From Variovorax sp. Root473 (GTDB lineage Bacteria > Pseudomonadota > Gammaproteobacteria > Burkholderiales > Burkholderiaceae_C), in the NCBI RefSeq assembly GCF_001426505.1, contig NZ_LMEV01000013.1, positions 1-64,000 on the forward strand: a stretch of DNA of 64,000 bases, given 5' to 3'. Positions 24,437 through 31,925 of this stretch are shown here, piece by piece. Within the stretch, counting starts at the first letter, position 1; each line of letters opens with the position of its first letter. The position numbers were made by a program, and so were the translations under genes. The notes beneath the pieces are model-generated. The model was not told the origin of the DNA. It was given only the letters and a program-made list of their open reading frames with translations, and ran no database searches.

Positions 24437-24931
24437 ATGACGACGACCGATTCCCCCGACCACCTCCCCCTGCAGGAACCCCGCCTCTGGCGCGACGGCC
24501 TCTGGACCGCCCGCATCATCAAGAACGAGGAAGACGACGGCTGGGCTGTCGAGATGACCCGCCACGGCGACCCCGAGCCTGCGCTCGTCGGCCCCTGGAC
24601 CATGGGGCGCGACAAGAAGAACCCCAAGCCGCTGGACACCCCCGCCTTCCACACGCTGGTGAAGACCGCCACCGAGGTGATCCGCCGCCACGAACAGCAG
24701 CTGCACGCCACGCTCAACAAGAGCGTGACGGTCACCGCGCGCAACGACCAGCGCATTCGCGTGGCCCTGTCGATCGTGCCCGACGAAGACAACCCCTCGG
24801 CCACGCTCACGGCGTATGACGATGCCGACGATTCGGAACTGGCGAGCGTGAACGTGTCGCCCGCGTTCCGGCTCACGACGTCGAGCGCCACCGCGTGGAT
24901 CGAGTCGGACTACGCACGCCCGCGCAGCTGA
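24437..24931 (+). CDS. Conserved hypothetical protein
   Basis: This 164-residue soluble protein starts at the base after the LysR stop codon. It begins MTTTDSPDHLPLQEPRLWRDGLWTARI and is rich in charged residues, with a beta-strand-like pattern (VTVTARNDQRIRVALSIVP) and no signal peptide or membrane segment. I recognise no family. The tight junction suggests co-transcription with the LysR gene, but the function of neither partner helps to assign a role. Codon use is like its neighbours. Confidence 0.7.
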   Translation: MTTTDSPDHLPLQEPRLWRDGLWTARIIKNEEDDGWAVEMTRHGDPEPALVGPWTMGRDKKNPKPLDTPAFHTLVKTATEVIRRHEQQLHATLNKSVTVTARNDQRIRVALSIVPDEDNPSATLTAYDDADDSELASVNVSPAFRLTTSSATAWIESDYARPRS

Positions 24932-24981
24932 CCGCCTTTGGTTCACGCAGGCGCTGCGCGCGAATAGCACACGCGCCGCCC

Positions 24982-24999
24982 TTTCGCCAATTAGCGAAA
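24982..24999. repeat. TTTCGC-CAATTA-GCGAAA inverted repeat
   Basis: A perfect 6-bp dyad lies at the start of the roughly 410-base gap before the amide operon, overlapping the proposed -35 region. It could bind a regulator of the amide promoter. Confidence 0.35.
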
Positions 25000-25010
25000 A
25001 AGCGTATGTT
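24983..25010 (+). promoter_or_regulatory. Candidate promoter of the amide operon
   Basis: A possible -35 TTCGCC and -10 TATGTT are separated by 16 bases, placing transcription start near 25017 and giving a leader of about 325 bases before the first gene. The match to consensus is modest; the call rests mostly on the presence of leader hairpins further downstream. Confidence 0.3.
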
Positions 25011-25067
25011 CACGCCGGGGTGAGGCGAGAAGAATCCGCCCCAACGAGCAATCGTTCCCAGTCATAC

Positions 25068-25100
25068 GACGCCCGCTGCCAGTGCTGCCAGCGAGGTGTC
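25068..25100 (+). promoter_or_regulatory. Leader hairpin upstream of the amide-operon terminator
   Basis: GACGCC-CGCTG pairs with CAGCG-A-GGTGTC, an 11-bp stem with one bulged A and one G-T pair. Inside it, a C-G pair beyond a C-C mismatch closes the hexaloop AGTGCT, which has A at position 1 and G at position 4, as described for RNAs bound by ANTAR antiterminators. An ANTAR protein (AmiR-like) is encoded at the end of this operon. Confidence 0.45.
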
Positions 25101-25115
25101 GGGCAATTAAGCCCG
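25100..25115 (+). promoter_or_regulatory. Hairpin competing with the leader terminator
   Basis: CGGGC-AATTAA-GCCCG forms a 5-bp stem with a hexaloop. Its 3' arm is the 5' arm of the terminator at 25109-25146, so the two structures exclude each other. This is the layout of an antitermination switch. The loop has A at position 1 but T, not G, at position 4, so it fits the ANTAR loop rule only in part. Confidence 0.5.
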
Positions 25116-25146
25116 AATCGGTTTCACCACCGGTTCGGGCTTTTTT
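25109..25146 (+). terminator. Intrinsic terminator in the amide-operon leader
   Basis: A 14-bp stem (AAGCCCGAATCGGT with ACCGGTTCGGGCTT, one wobble pair) with loop TTCACC is followed directly by a run of T. It lies about 200 bases upstream of the first structural gene, where it would stop transcription of the operon unless overridden. The first operon gene starts well after it and the upstream gene ends about 180 bases before it, so a role as attenuator is likely. Confidence 0.88.
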
Positions 25147-25342
25147 GTTTTTTCGGTCGCAACAACGCCTTTTCAAAACGGATGCGCGTCATCCGGTGGC
25201 GCAGCTTTGCCCGAAGAAAAAGCACTGGCAGCACAGCGCTCGTTTGCAGGGGCCGCGCGGCGGGAGGAGACACCCGCAGCACGGCTTCCGAAGGTCGGAT
25301 GTTCCTGATGACTCGCACAAAACCAAAGCAAAGGAATTTGAC

Positions 25343-26536
25343 ATGACGAACGCTTTCAACCGCCGCCAGATCGTGAAGACAGGCGGCTCGATGATCGTGC
25401 TGGGCGCCGCCGGCAGCGTGGCCGGCCTGGCGCGCGCGCAGGACGGCGCCACCGTGAAGCTCGGCCTGCTGCACTCGCTCTCGGGCACCATCGCCATCGC
25501 CGAGGCCTCGCTGGTCGACGCCGAAAAACTGGCCATTGAAGAGATCAACGCCGCCGGCGGCGTGCTGGGCAAGAAGATCCAGGCCGTGGTCGAAGACGGC
25601 GCGAGCGAGAACTCGGTGTTCGCCGAAAAAGCCCGCAAGCTGCTGGAGCGCGACAAGGTCGTGGCCATCATCGGCTGCTACACCTCGGCCTCGCGCAAGG
25701 CGCTGCTGCCGGTGCTCAACCAGGCCAAGGGCCTGCTGTTCTATCCGACCTACTACGAAGGCCAGGAGCAGGACAAGCGCGTGTTCTACCCCTCGCAGGA
25801 AGCCACGCAGTCGGTGATCGCGGCCGTGGAGTGGATGGCGCGCGAGAAGGGCAAGAACTTCTTTCTCGTCGGCTCCGACTACATCTACCCGCGCACCTGC
25901 AACAAGATCGCCAAGCCCGCCATCGCCAAGGCCGGCGGCAAGGTGCTCGGCGAAGAGTACGCGCCGCTGGGCCACACCGAGTTCTCGTCGATCATCAACA
26001 AGATCAAGGCCGCCAAGCCCGACTGCATCTACAGCACGGTGGTGGGCGGCTCCAACGTGGCCTTCTACAAGCAGCTGCGCGCGGCGGGCCTGGACGGCGC
26101 CAAGCAGGTGCTGCTGTCGACCGTGGTGTCCGAGAACGAGATCGACGGCATCGGCAAGGACAACGCCGCGGGCTACTACGCCTGCATGGGCTACTTCCAG
26201 AGCATCAAGTCGCCGGCCAACGAGAAGTTCGTAAAGGCCTTCAAGGCCAAGTACGGGCAGGACCGCGTGATCGGCGACCCCATGGAGGTAGCCTACAACA
26301 GCGTGTACCTCTGGAAGCTGGCGGTGGAAAAGGCCAAGTCCTTCGAGGTCGACAAGGTCACGGCCGCCGCCGCGGGCGTGGAGCTCGAGGCGCCCGAAGG
26401 CACGGTGCGCGTGCACGCCACCAACCACCACGTGTGGAAGAAGGTGCGCGTGGGCCGCGCGCGGCCCGACGGGCAGTTCGACATCGTGTGGGAATCGCCG
26501 CAGCTGGTCGAGCCCAACCCCTTCCCGAAGGTCTGA
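25343..26536 (+). CDS. Urea/amide ABC transporter substrate-binding protein (UrtA/FmdD-like)
   Basis: The 397-residue protein starts after AAAGGA with a twin-arginine signal (FNRRQIVKTGGSMIVLGAAGS) cleaved near ARAQ. The mature part is a Peripla_BP_6 fold of the UrtA/amide group, with KLGLLHSLSGTIAIAE, GCYTSASRKALLPV and LVGSDYIYPR. The same signatures occur in the AmiC-like sensor encoded later in this operon. It delivers its ligand to the permeases and ATPases encoded next. Beside an aliphatic amidase the ligand is probably a short amide or urea. Open frames extend upstream through the leader but are rejected because the signal peptide would no longer be N-terminal. Confidence 0.9.
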   Translation: MTNAFNRRQIVKTGGSMIVLGAAGSVAGLARAQDGATVKLGLLHSLSGTIAIAEASLVDAEKLAIEEINAAGGVLGKKIQAVVEDGASENSVFAEKARKLLERDKVVAIIGCYTSASRKALLPVLNQAKGLLFYPTYYEGQEQDKRVFYPSQEATQSVIAAVEWMAREKGKNFFLVGSDYIYPRTCNKIAKPAIAKAGGKVLGEEYAPLGHTEFSSIINKIKAAKPDCIYSTVVGGSNVAFYKQLRAAGLDGAKQVLLSTVVSENEIDGIGKDNAAGYYACMGYFQSIKSPANEKFVKAFKAKYGQDRVIGDPMEVAYNSVYLWKLAVEKAKSFEVDKVTAAAAGVELEAPEGTVRVHATNHHVWKKVRVGRARPDGQFDIVWESPQLVEPNPFPKV

Positions 26537-26541
26537 ACGCG

Positions 26542-27444
26542 ATGAACTTCGACATCGCGGTGATGCAGGTGTTCAACGGCGTGAGCCTGTTCACCATCCT
26601 GCTGCTCATGGCGCTCGGGCTGGCCATCGTGTTCGGCCTGATGGGCGTCATCAACATGGCGCATGGCGAGCTGATGGCGCTGGGCGCCTACATGACCTAC
26701 CTGGCGGCGCGCTTCTTCGCGCACTACGCGCCGGGCTTCATGGACCTGTACCTGTTCGCCGCGATTCCGTTCGCGTTCGCCGTGACCTTCGCGTTCGGCT
26801 ATGTGCTGGAACGGGGCTTCATCCGCTTCTTCTACGACCGGCCGCTGGACACCCTGCTGGCCACCTGGGGCCTGAGCCTCATGCTGCAGCAGGCCTACCG
26901 CTCCATCTTCGGCGCGCAGGAAGTGAGCGTGCCGCTGGCTTCGTGGCTGGCGGGGGCGTGGGAGCCGACGGCGGGCATCCAGCTTCCGCTGAACCGCATC
27001 TTCATCGTCGGGCTCACGGCCCTGGTCGCGGTCGGCGTGTACCTGCTGCTGTACCGCACGCCATGGGGGCTGAAGGTGCGCGCGGTGACGCAGAACCGCG
27101 CCATCGCCGGTGCAGTGGGCATCGACACGCACCGTGTCGACGCGATGACCTTCGCGCTGGGCTCGGGCCTGGCGGGCATCGCCGGTTCGGTGTTCACGAT
27201 GATCGGCTCGACCAACCCCGGCACAGGCCAGTTGTACATCGTCGACTCGTTCATCGTGGTGGTGTTCGGCGGCGCGCAGAGCCTCATCGGCACCGCGCTC
27301 TCGGGCTTTGCCATTGCGCAGTCGCAGACCTGGCTCGAGTACCTCATGAGCGGCTCGATGGCCAAGGCCACGATCCTGCTGCTGGTGATCGCGGTGCTCT
27401 ACTTCCGGCCCAACGGCCTGTTCGCCACCCGATCGAGGAGCTGA
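26542..27444 (+). CDS. ABC permease, UrtB/LivH type
   Basis: This 300-residue polytopic membrane protein has LAIVFGLMGVINMAHGELMALGAY near the N-terminus and DTLLATWGLSLMLQQAYRSIFG in the middle, features of UrtB-like permeases. It lacks the long extracytoplasmic N-terminal extension found in classical UrtB. It starts five bases after the binding-protein stop and forms the channel with the UrtC/LivM-type permease encoded next. Confidence 0.9.
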   Translation: MNFDIAVMQVFNGVSLFTILLLMALGLAIVFGLMGVINMAHGELMALGAYMTYLAARFFAHYAPGFMDLYLFAAIPFAFAVTFAFGYVLERGFIRFFYDRPLDTLLATWGLSLMLQQAYRSIFGAQEVSVPLASWLAGAWEPTAGIQLPLNRIFIVGLTALVAVGVYLLLYRTPWGLKVRAVTQNRAIAGAVGIDTHRVDAMTFALGSGLAGIAGSVFTMIGSTNPGTGQLYIVDSFIVVVFGGAQSLIGTALSGFAIAQSQTWLEYLMSGSMAKATILLLVIAVLYFRPNGLFATRSRS

Positions 27445-27447
27445 GGC

Positions 27448-28500
27448 ATGCACGGTCTTTCTCCTCAACGCAAGCGCGACCTCGGTGCCCTGCTCGCCGT
27501 GCTGGTGCTGCTGGCGGTGGTGCTGCCGCTCACGCTCGACCCGTTCCGCCTGAACCTCGTGAGCAAGTACCTGGCCTTCGCGTTCGTCGCGGTGGGCGTG
27601 GTGCTCACCTGGGGCTACGGCGGCGTGCTGAGCCTGGGCCAGGGCATGTTCTTCGGGCTGGGCGGCTACATGATGGCGATGTTCCTCAAGCTCGAAGCCT
27701 CCGCGCCTGAGCTGCCGGACTTCATGGTGTGGAGCAGCGTCGAGCAGCTGCCCGCGTGGTGGCAGCCCTTCCATTCACTGGGCTGGACGATCGTGGGCAT
27801 CCTCGTGATTCCCGCGGTGCTGGCGTATGTGTTCTCGTACGCGATCTTCAAGCGGCGCGTGAGCGGCGTGTACTTTGCGATCGTCACGCTGTCGCTGGCG
27901 CTCACGCTCACGGTGGTGGTGGTCGGCCAGCAGGGCGACACCGGCGGTGCCAACGGCATCACCGATTTCCGCACGCTGCTGGGCTGGGACATCGCGACCG
28001 ACGAGGCCAGGCGCGCGATGTACTTCGTCGAGGTCGCGGCCATCGCGCTGGTGATGATGGTGTCGCTGGCCATCGTGCGCAGCCGCTTCGGCAAGCTGCT
28101 GATCGCCATCCGCGACAAGGAAGACCGCGTGCGCTTCAGCGGCTACAACACGGCGCACATGAAGGCCTTCGTGTTCGCGGTGGCCGCGGTGCTCTCGGCC
28201 ATTGGTGGGGCGTTCTACAGCCTGCAGGTGGGGCTGATCGCGCCGGGCGTGATCGGCGTCGTGGCCTCGGTCGAGATGGTGATCTACGCGGCGGTCGGCG
28301 GCCGGCTGTCGATTCCGGGGGCGGTGATCGGCGCGCTGCTCATCGGCTTTCTCAAGTCGTACCTGTCGGAGACCTTTCCCGAAGGCTGGCTGTACGTGCT
28401 GGGCGCCGTGTTCATCCTCGTGGTGTGGGCCATGCCGAACGGGCTCGCGGGCCTGGGCGAGAAGCTCGTGCGCCGACGCGGTGCGGAGGGGACGCCATGA
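27448..28500 (+). CDS. ABC permease, UrtC/LivM type
   Basis: The 350-residue membrane protein has about nine hydrophobic segments and the family signature GYGGVLSLGQGMFFGLGGYMMAMF. The central VSGVYFAIVTLSLALTLTV and the late IYAAVGGRLSIPGAVIGA block match UrtC. It begins three bases after the UrtB-type stop and overlaps the next ATPase start by four bases. Confidence 0.9.
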   Translation: MHGLSPQRKRDLGALLAVLVLLAVVLPLTLDPFRLNLVSKYLAFAFVAVGVVLTWGYGGVLSLGQGMFFGLGGYMMAMFLKLEASAPELPDFMVWSSVEQLPAWWQPFHSLGWTIVGILVIPAVLAYVFSYAIFKRRVSGVYFAIVTLSLALTLTVVVVGQQGDTGGANGITDFRTLLGWDIATDEARRAMYFVEVAAIALVMMVSLAIVRSRFGKLLIAIRDKEDRVRFSGYNTAHMKAFVFAVAAVLSAIGGAFYSLQVGLIAPGVIGVVASVEMVIYAAVGGRLSIPGAVIGALLIGFLKSYLSETFPEGWLYVLGAVFILVVWAMPNGLAGLGEKLVRRRGAEGTP

Positions 28501-29297
28501 ACGCGACGATGACGATGCCCAACGGGGGGCTGCCACAGGCCGCTTCGGCGGTGCCGCCGTCGAACGAGCAGATCCTGCGCATCGAAGACCTCACCGTGTC
28601 CTTCGACGGCTTCAAGGCCGTGGACGGGCTCAGCCTCTCGGTCGAGCGCAACGAGCTGCGCGTGATCATCGGGCCGAACGGCGCGGGCAAGACCACGCTG
28701 CTCGACATGGTTTGCGGCAAGACGAAACCCAGCGCGGGCCGCGTGCTGTTCAACGGCCAGGACCTGGGCCGCCTGAACGAGTACGAGATCGTGCGCGCCG
28801 GCGTGGGGCGCAAGTTCCAGACGCCCTCGGTCTACGAAGACCTCACGGTGCTGGAGAACTTCGAGATCTCGCTGCCGCGCATGCACGGCCTGCTGCAGTC
28901 GCTCACCTTCCGTCGCACGCCCGCCGTGCGTGCGCGCATCGACGCGATGGCCGAGCAGGTCTTCCTGGCCGATCGCCTGGGCCACCGCGCCGGGCAGCTC
29001 AGCCATGGGCAGAAGCAGTGGCTCGAGATCGGGATGCTGCTCATGCAGGAGCCCGAGCTGCTGCTGCTCGACGAGCCCGTGGCGGGCATGAGTCCGCGCG
29101 AGCGCGAGCAAACGGGCGACCTGCTGCGGCGCATCTCCGCGGGCAAGTCGGTGGTCGTGATCGAGCACGACATGGACTTCGTCAAGCGCATCGCGCACCG
29201 CGTCACGGTGCTGCACCAGGGCAAGTTGCTGAGCGAAGGCACAGCCGCCGAAGTGCAGGCCGACCCGCGCGTGATCGACGTGTACCTTGGCCATTGA
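28497..29297 (+). CDS. ABC transporter ATP-binding protein, UrtD/LivG type
   Basis: The 266-residue ATPase has Walker A GPNGAGKTT, the degenerate signature LSHGQKQWLEIGMLLM, Walker B LLLLDEPVAGM and switch His in VVIEHDMDFVKR. GRKFQTPSVYEDLTV is characteristic of UrtD. A polar N-terminal extension of about 27 residues precedes the ATPase core. The start overlaps the permease stop; longer open frames are shadows. It powers the amide/urea importer. Confidence 0.9.
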   Translation: MNATMTMPNGGLPQAASAVPPSNEQILRIEDLTVSFDGFKAVDGLSLSVERNELRVIIGPNGAGKTTLLDMVCGKTKPSAGRVLFNGQDLGRLNEYEIVRAGVGRKFQTPSVYEDLTVLENFEISLPRMHGLLQSLTFRRTPAVRARIDAMAEQVFLADRLGHRAGQLSHGQKQWLEIGMLLMQEPELLLLDEPVAGMSPREREQTGDLLRRISAGKSVVVIEHDMDFVKRIAHRVTVLHQGKLLSEGTAAEVQADPRVIDVYLGH

Positions 29298-29314
29298 GAA
29301 AAGGAGATATCCAG

Positions 29315-30004
29315 ATGCTCGAAGTCTCCGAACTCAACGTGGCGTATGGCGAATCGCACGTCATCCGCGATGTGTCGCTGCGTGTCGCGCCCGACGAGGC
29401 GGTCGCCATCATGGGCCGCAACGGCATGGGCAAGACCACCTTGCTGAAGTCGCTCATCGGTCTCTTGCCCGCGCGCGGCGGCCACATCCGCCTGGGCGGC
29501 GCCGAGCTCACCAAGCTGCCCAGCTACCAGCGCGTGGCGCAGGGCCTGGCCTTCGTGCCGCAGGGGCGCATGGTGTTTCCGTTCCTCACGGTGGAGCAGA
29601 ACATCCTCTCGGGCGCCGCCCGGTCGGGCCACCGCACGGTGCCCGAGTACCTCTACACCTTCTTCCCCGTGCTCAAGGACATGAAGCAGCGCAAGGCCGG
29701 CAATCTCTCGGGCGGCCAGCAGCAGATGCTGGCGATTGCGCGCGCACTCATCTCGGAGCCGAAGGTGCTGATCCTCGACGAACCCACCGAGGGCATCCAG
29801 CCTTCGATCATCAAGGAGATCGCGCAGACGCTGAACGTGCTGCGCGCCGAGCGCGGCTTCGCCGTCGTGGTGTCGGAGCAGGTGCTGAGCTTTGCACTCG
29901 ACCTGGCCGACCGCTTTCTCGTCATCGACCGCGGCCGCATCGTGCACGACGAAGCACGCGCGAGCCTCGACCAGGACAAGGTCAGGTCCTTCCTGACCGT
30001 GTAA
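29315..30004 (+). CDS. ABC transporter ATP-binding protein, UrtE/LivF type
   Basis: The 229-residue ATPase has Walker [10 protein letters not shown], signature [15 protein letters not shown], Walker [12 protein letters not shown], and UrtE-like [17 protein letters not shown]. It follows a strong AAAGGAGATA ribosome-binding site. It completes the five-gene importer and is followed 43 bases later by the amidase gene, which has its own AGGAG. Confidence 0.92.
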   Translation: MLEVSELNVAYGESHVIRDVSLRVAPDEAVAIMGRNGMGKTTLLKSLIGLLPARGGHIRLGGAELTKLPSYQRVAQGLAFVPQGRMVFPFLTVEQNILSGAARSGHRTVPEYLYTFFPVLKDMKQRKAGNLSGGQQQMLAIARALISEPKVLILDEPTEGIQPSIIKEIAQTLNVLRAERGFAVVVSEQVLSFALDLADRFLVIDRGRIVHDEARASLDQDKVRSFLTV

Positions 30005-30047
30005 GCCCTTCCTTCTTTCCCTTCAACCACCCTTCAGGAGCAGCGTC

Positions 30048-31085
30048 ATGAGACATGGTGATATTTCGAGCAGCAACGATTGCGTTGGCGTCGCGGTCGT
30101 CAACTACAAGATGCCCCGCCTGCACACCAAGGCCGAGGTGCTGGACAACGCACGCAAGATCGGCGAGATGCTGGTCGGCATGAAGAAAGGCCTGCCGGGC
30201 ATGGACCTGGTGATCTTTCCAGAGTACTCCACGCACGGGATCATGTACGACTCGAAGGAGATGTACGACACCGCCGCCACGGTGCCCGGCGAGGAGACCG
30301 CGATCTTCGCGGACGCCTGCCGCCGCGCCAACGTGTGGGGCGTGTTCTCGCTCACCGGCGAGCGCCACGAGGAGCACCCGAACAAGGCGCCCTACAACAC
30401 GCTGATCCTCATGAACAACCAGGGAGAGATCGTCCAGAAGTACCGAAAGATCATGCCGTGGGTGCCCATCGAAGGCTGGTACCCGGGCGACTGCACCTAC
30501 GTGAGCGAAGGCCCCAAGGGCATGAAGATGAGCCTGATCATCTGCGACGACGGCAACTACCCCGAGATCTGGCGCGACTGCGCGATGCGCGGCGCCGAAC
30601 TCATCATCCGCTGCCAGGGCTACATGTACCCGGCCAAGGAGCAGCAGATCATGGTGTCGAAAGCCATGGCCTTCATGAACAACACCTACGTGGCGGTGGC
30701 CAACGCGGCCGGCTTCGACGGCGTGTACTCGTACTTCGGCCACTCGGCGCTCATCGGCTTCGACGGCCGCACGCTCGGCGAATGCGGCGAGGAAGAGATG
30801 GGCATCAACTACGCCGAGCTGTCGATGGGCCTGATCCGCGACGCGCGCAAGAACGGCCAGTCGCAGAACCACCTGTTCAAGCTGGTACACCGCGGCTACA
30901 CCGGCACCATCAACTCCGGCGACGGCGACAAGGGCGTGGCGGCCTGCCCCTACAACTTCTACACGCAGTGGATCAACGACCCCGAGGGCACGCGCGAGAT
31001 GGTGGAGTCGTTCACGCGCAGCACGGTGGGGACGCCCGAATGCCCGATCGAGGGCATTCCGAACGAACCGGCGAAGCACCGCTGA
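30048..31085 (+). CDS. amiE: Aliphatic amidase
   Basis: The 345-residue nitrilase-superfamily enzyme hydrolyses short aliphatic amides (acetamide, propionamide and the like) to the acid and ammonia. The catalytic triad is at the same numbers as in the Pseudomonas aeruginosa enzyme: Glu59 (FPEYST), Lys134 (YRKIMPW) and Cys166 ([11 protein letters not shown]). Length and N-terminus ([21 protein letters not shown]) are those of AmiE proteins. It is cytosolic, consistent with amide import by the ABC system encoded just upstream. AmiC/AmiR-like regulators lie downstream in the same operon. Confidence 0.97.
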   Translation: MRHGDISSSNDCVGVAVVNYKMPRLHTKAEVLDNARKIGEMLVGMKKGLPGMDLVIFPEYSTHGIMYDSKEMYDTAATVPGEETAIFADACRRANVWGVFSLTGERHEEHPNKAPYNTLILMNNQGEIVQKYRKIMPWVPIEGWYPGDCTYVSEGPKGMKMSLIICDDGNYPEIWRDCAMRGAELIIRCQGYMYPAKEQQIMVSKAMAFMNNTYVAVANAAGFDGVYSYFGHSALIGFDGRTLGECGEEEMGINYAELSMGLIRDARKNGQSQNHLFKLVHRGYTGTINSGDGDKGVAACPYNFYTQWINDPEGTREMVESFTRSTVGTPECPIEGIPNEPAKHR

Positions 31086-31106
31086 AAAAAGGGACAGTCC
31101 CACGCC

Positions 31107-31925
31107 ATGAACGCCCCCGTCCGCGACCCGCTCGCCAGCTACCGCATCGAGACCGAGCCCTTCTACCGGCCGGCAAGCAATGAAGTCGCGCTGTATCGGC
31201 ATGCCTATCGCCACCGCATGCCGCTGATCCTGAAAGGGCCCACCGGCTGCGGCAAGACGCGCTTCGTGGAGCACATGGCGTGGTCGCTCGGGCGGCCGCT
31301 GGTCACGCTCGCGTGCAACGAGGACATGACGGCGTCGGACCTCGTCGGGCGCTACCTGCTCGATGCGAATGGCACGGCCTGGCACGACGGCCCGCTGACG
31401 CTTGCGGTACGCCACGGCGGCATCTGCTACCTCGACGAGGTGGTCGAGGCGCGGCAGGACACCACCGTGGTGATCCACCCGCTGACCGATGCGCGACGCA
31501 TCCTGCCGCTCGACAAGAAGGGCGAGCTGGTGCGCGCGCACCCCGACTTCCAGCTCGTGGTGTCGTACAACCCCGGCTACCAGAGCAGCGCGAAGGACAT
31601 GAAGCCGTCGACGCGCCAGCGCTTCGCCGCGCTGGAGTTCGACTACCCCGACGGCGCGCTCGAAGCGCAGATCGTCGCGCACGAGGCCGGCGTCGACCCC
31701 GCGCTCGCCGCGAAGCTGGTGGCCATTGCGCACTGCTCGCGCGAGCTCAAGCACCGCGGGCTCGACGAGGGCGTGTCGACGCGCATGCTGATCTACGCGG
31801 GCGTGCTGATCCGCGACGGTGTGTCGCCGCGCGACAGCTGCGACATGACGATGACGCGCGCGCTCACCGACGACCCCGACATGGCGAGCGCGCTGCAAGG
31901 CTTTGTCGAGGCGCAGTTCGGATGA
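31107..31925 (+). CDS. AAA ATPase of the CbbQ/NirQ/NorQ (MoxR) group
   Basis: The 272-residue protein has Walker A GPTGCGKT (44-51), Walker B GICYLDEV and a C-terminal CbbQ-type domain. CbbQ/NorQ ATPases work with a VWA partner (CbbO/NorD) to remodel or activate enzymes such as Rubisco and nitric oxide reductase, often at a metal site. The partner is encoded immediately downstream with a four-base overlap. In P. aeruginosa the gene after amiE, amiB, also encodes an ATP-binding chaperone-like protein. The client here is unknown; AmiE itself needs no metal. Confidence 0.88.
   Translation: MNAPVRDPLASYRIETEPFYRPASNEVALYRHAYRHRMPLILKGPTGCGKTRFVEHMAWSLGRPLVTLACNEDMTASDLVGRYLLDANGTAWHDGPLTLAVRHGGICYLDEVVEARQDTTVVIHPLTDARRILPLDKKGELVRAHPDFQLVVSYNPGYQSSAKDMKPSTRQRFAALEFDYPDGALEAQIVAHEAGVDPALAAKLVAIAHCSRELKHRGLDEGVSTRMLIYAGVLIRDGVSPRDSCDMTMTRALTDDPDMASALQGFVEAQFG

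Noticed and set aside
25197..25210. Sigma-54-like element TGGCGCAGCTTTGC
   Set aside because: The spacing between GG and GC is one base short of the strict sigma-54 rule, and the site lies downstream of the terminator.
25082..25342. Upstream extension of the transporter binding-protein frame, and a second open frame through the leader
   Set aside because: Both run through the terminator, and the extension would place the Tat signal peptide about 87 residues from the N-terminus. The ATG at 25343 has a good AAAGGA site.
24932..25342. Guanidine (ykkC) riboswitch before the importer
   Set aside because: I could not find the conserved ykkC core sequences; the structures fit a terminator/antiterminator pair better.
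25343..30004. Calling the importer a dedicated urea transporter (urtABCDE)
   Set aside because: There are no urease genes nearby, the UrtB-like permease lacks its usual extension, and amiE lies in the same operon. Amide specificity is at least as likely, so urt symbols were not assigned.
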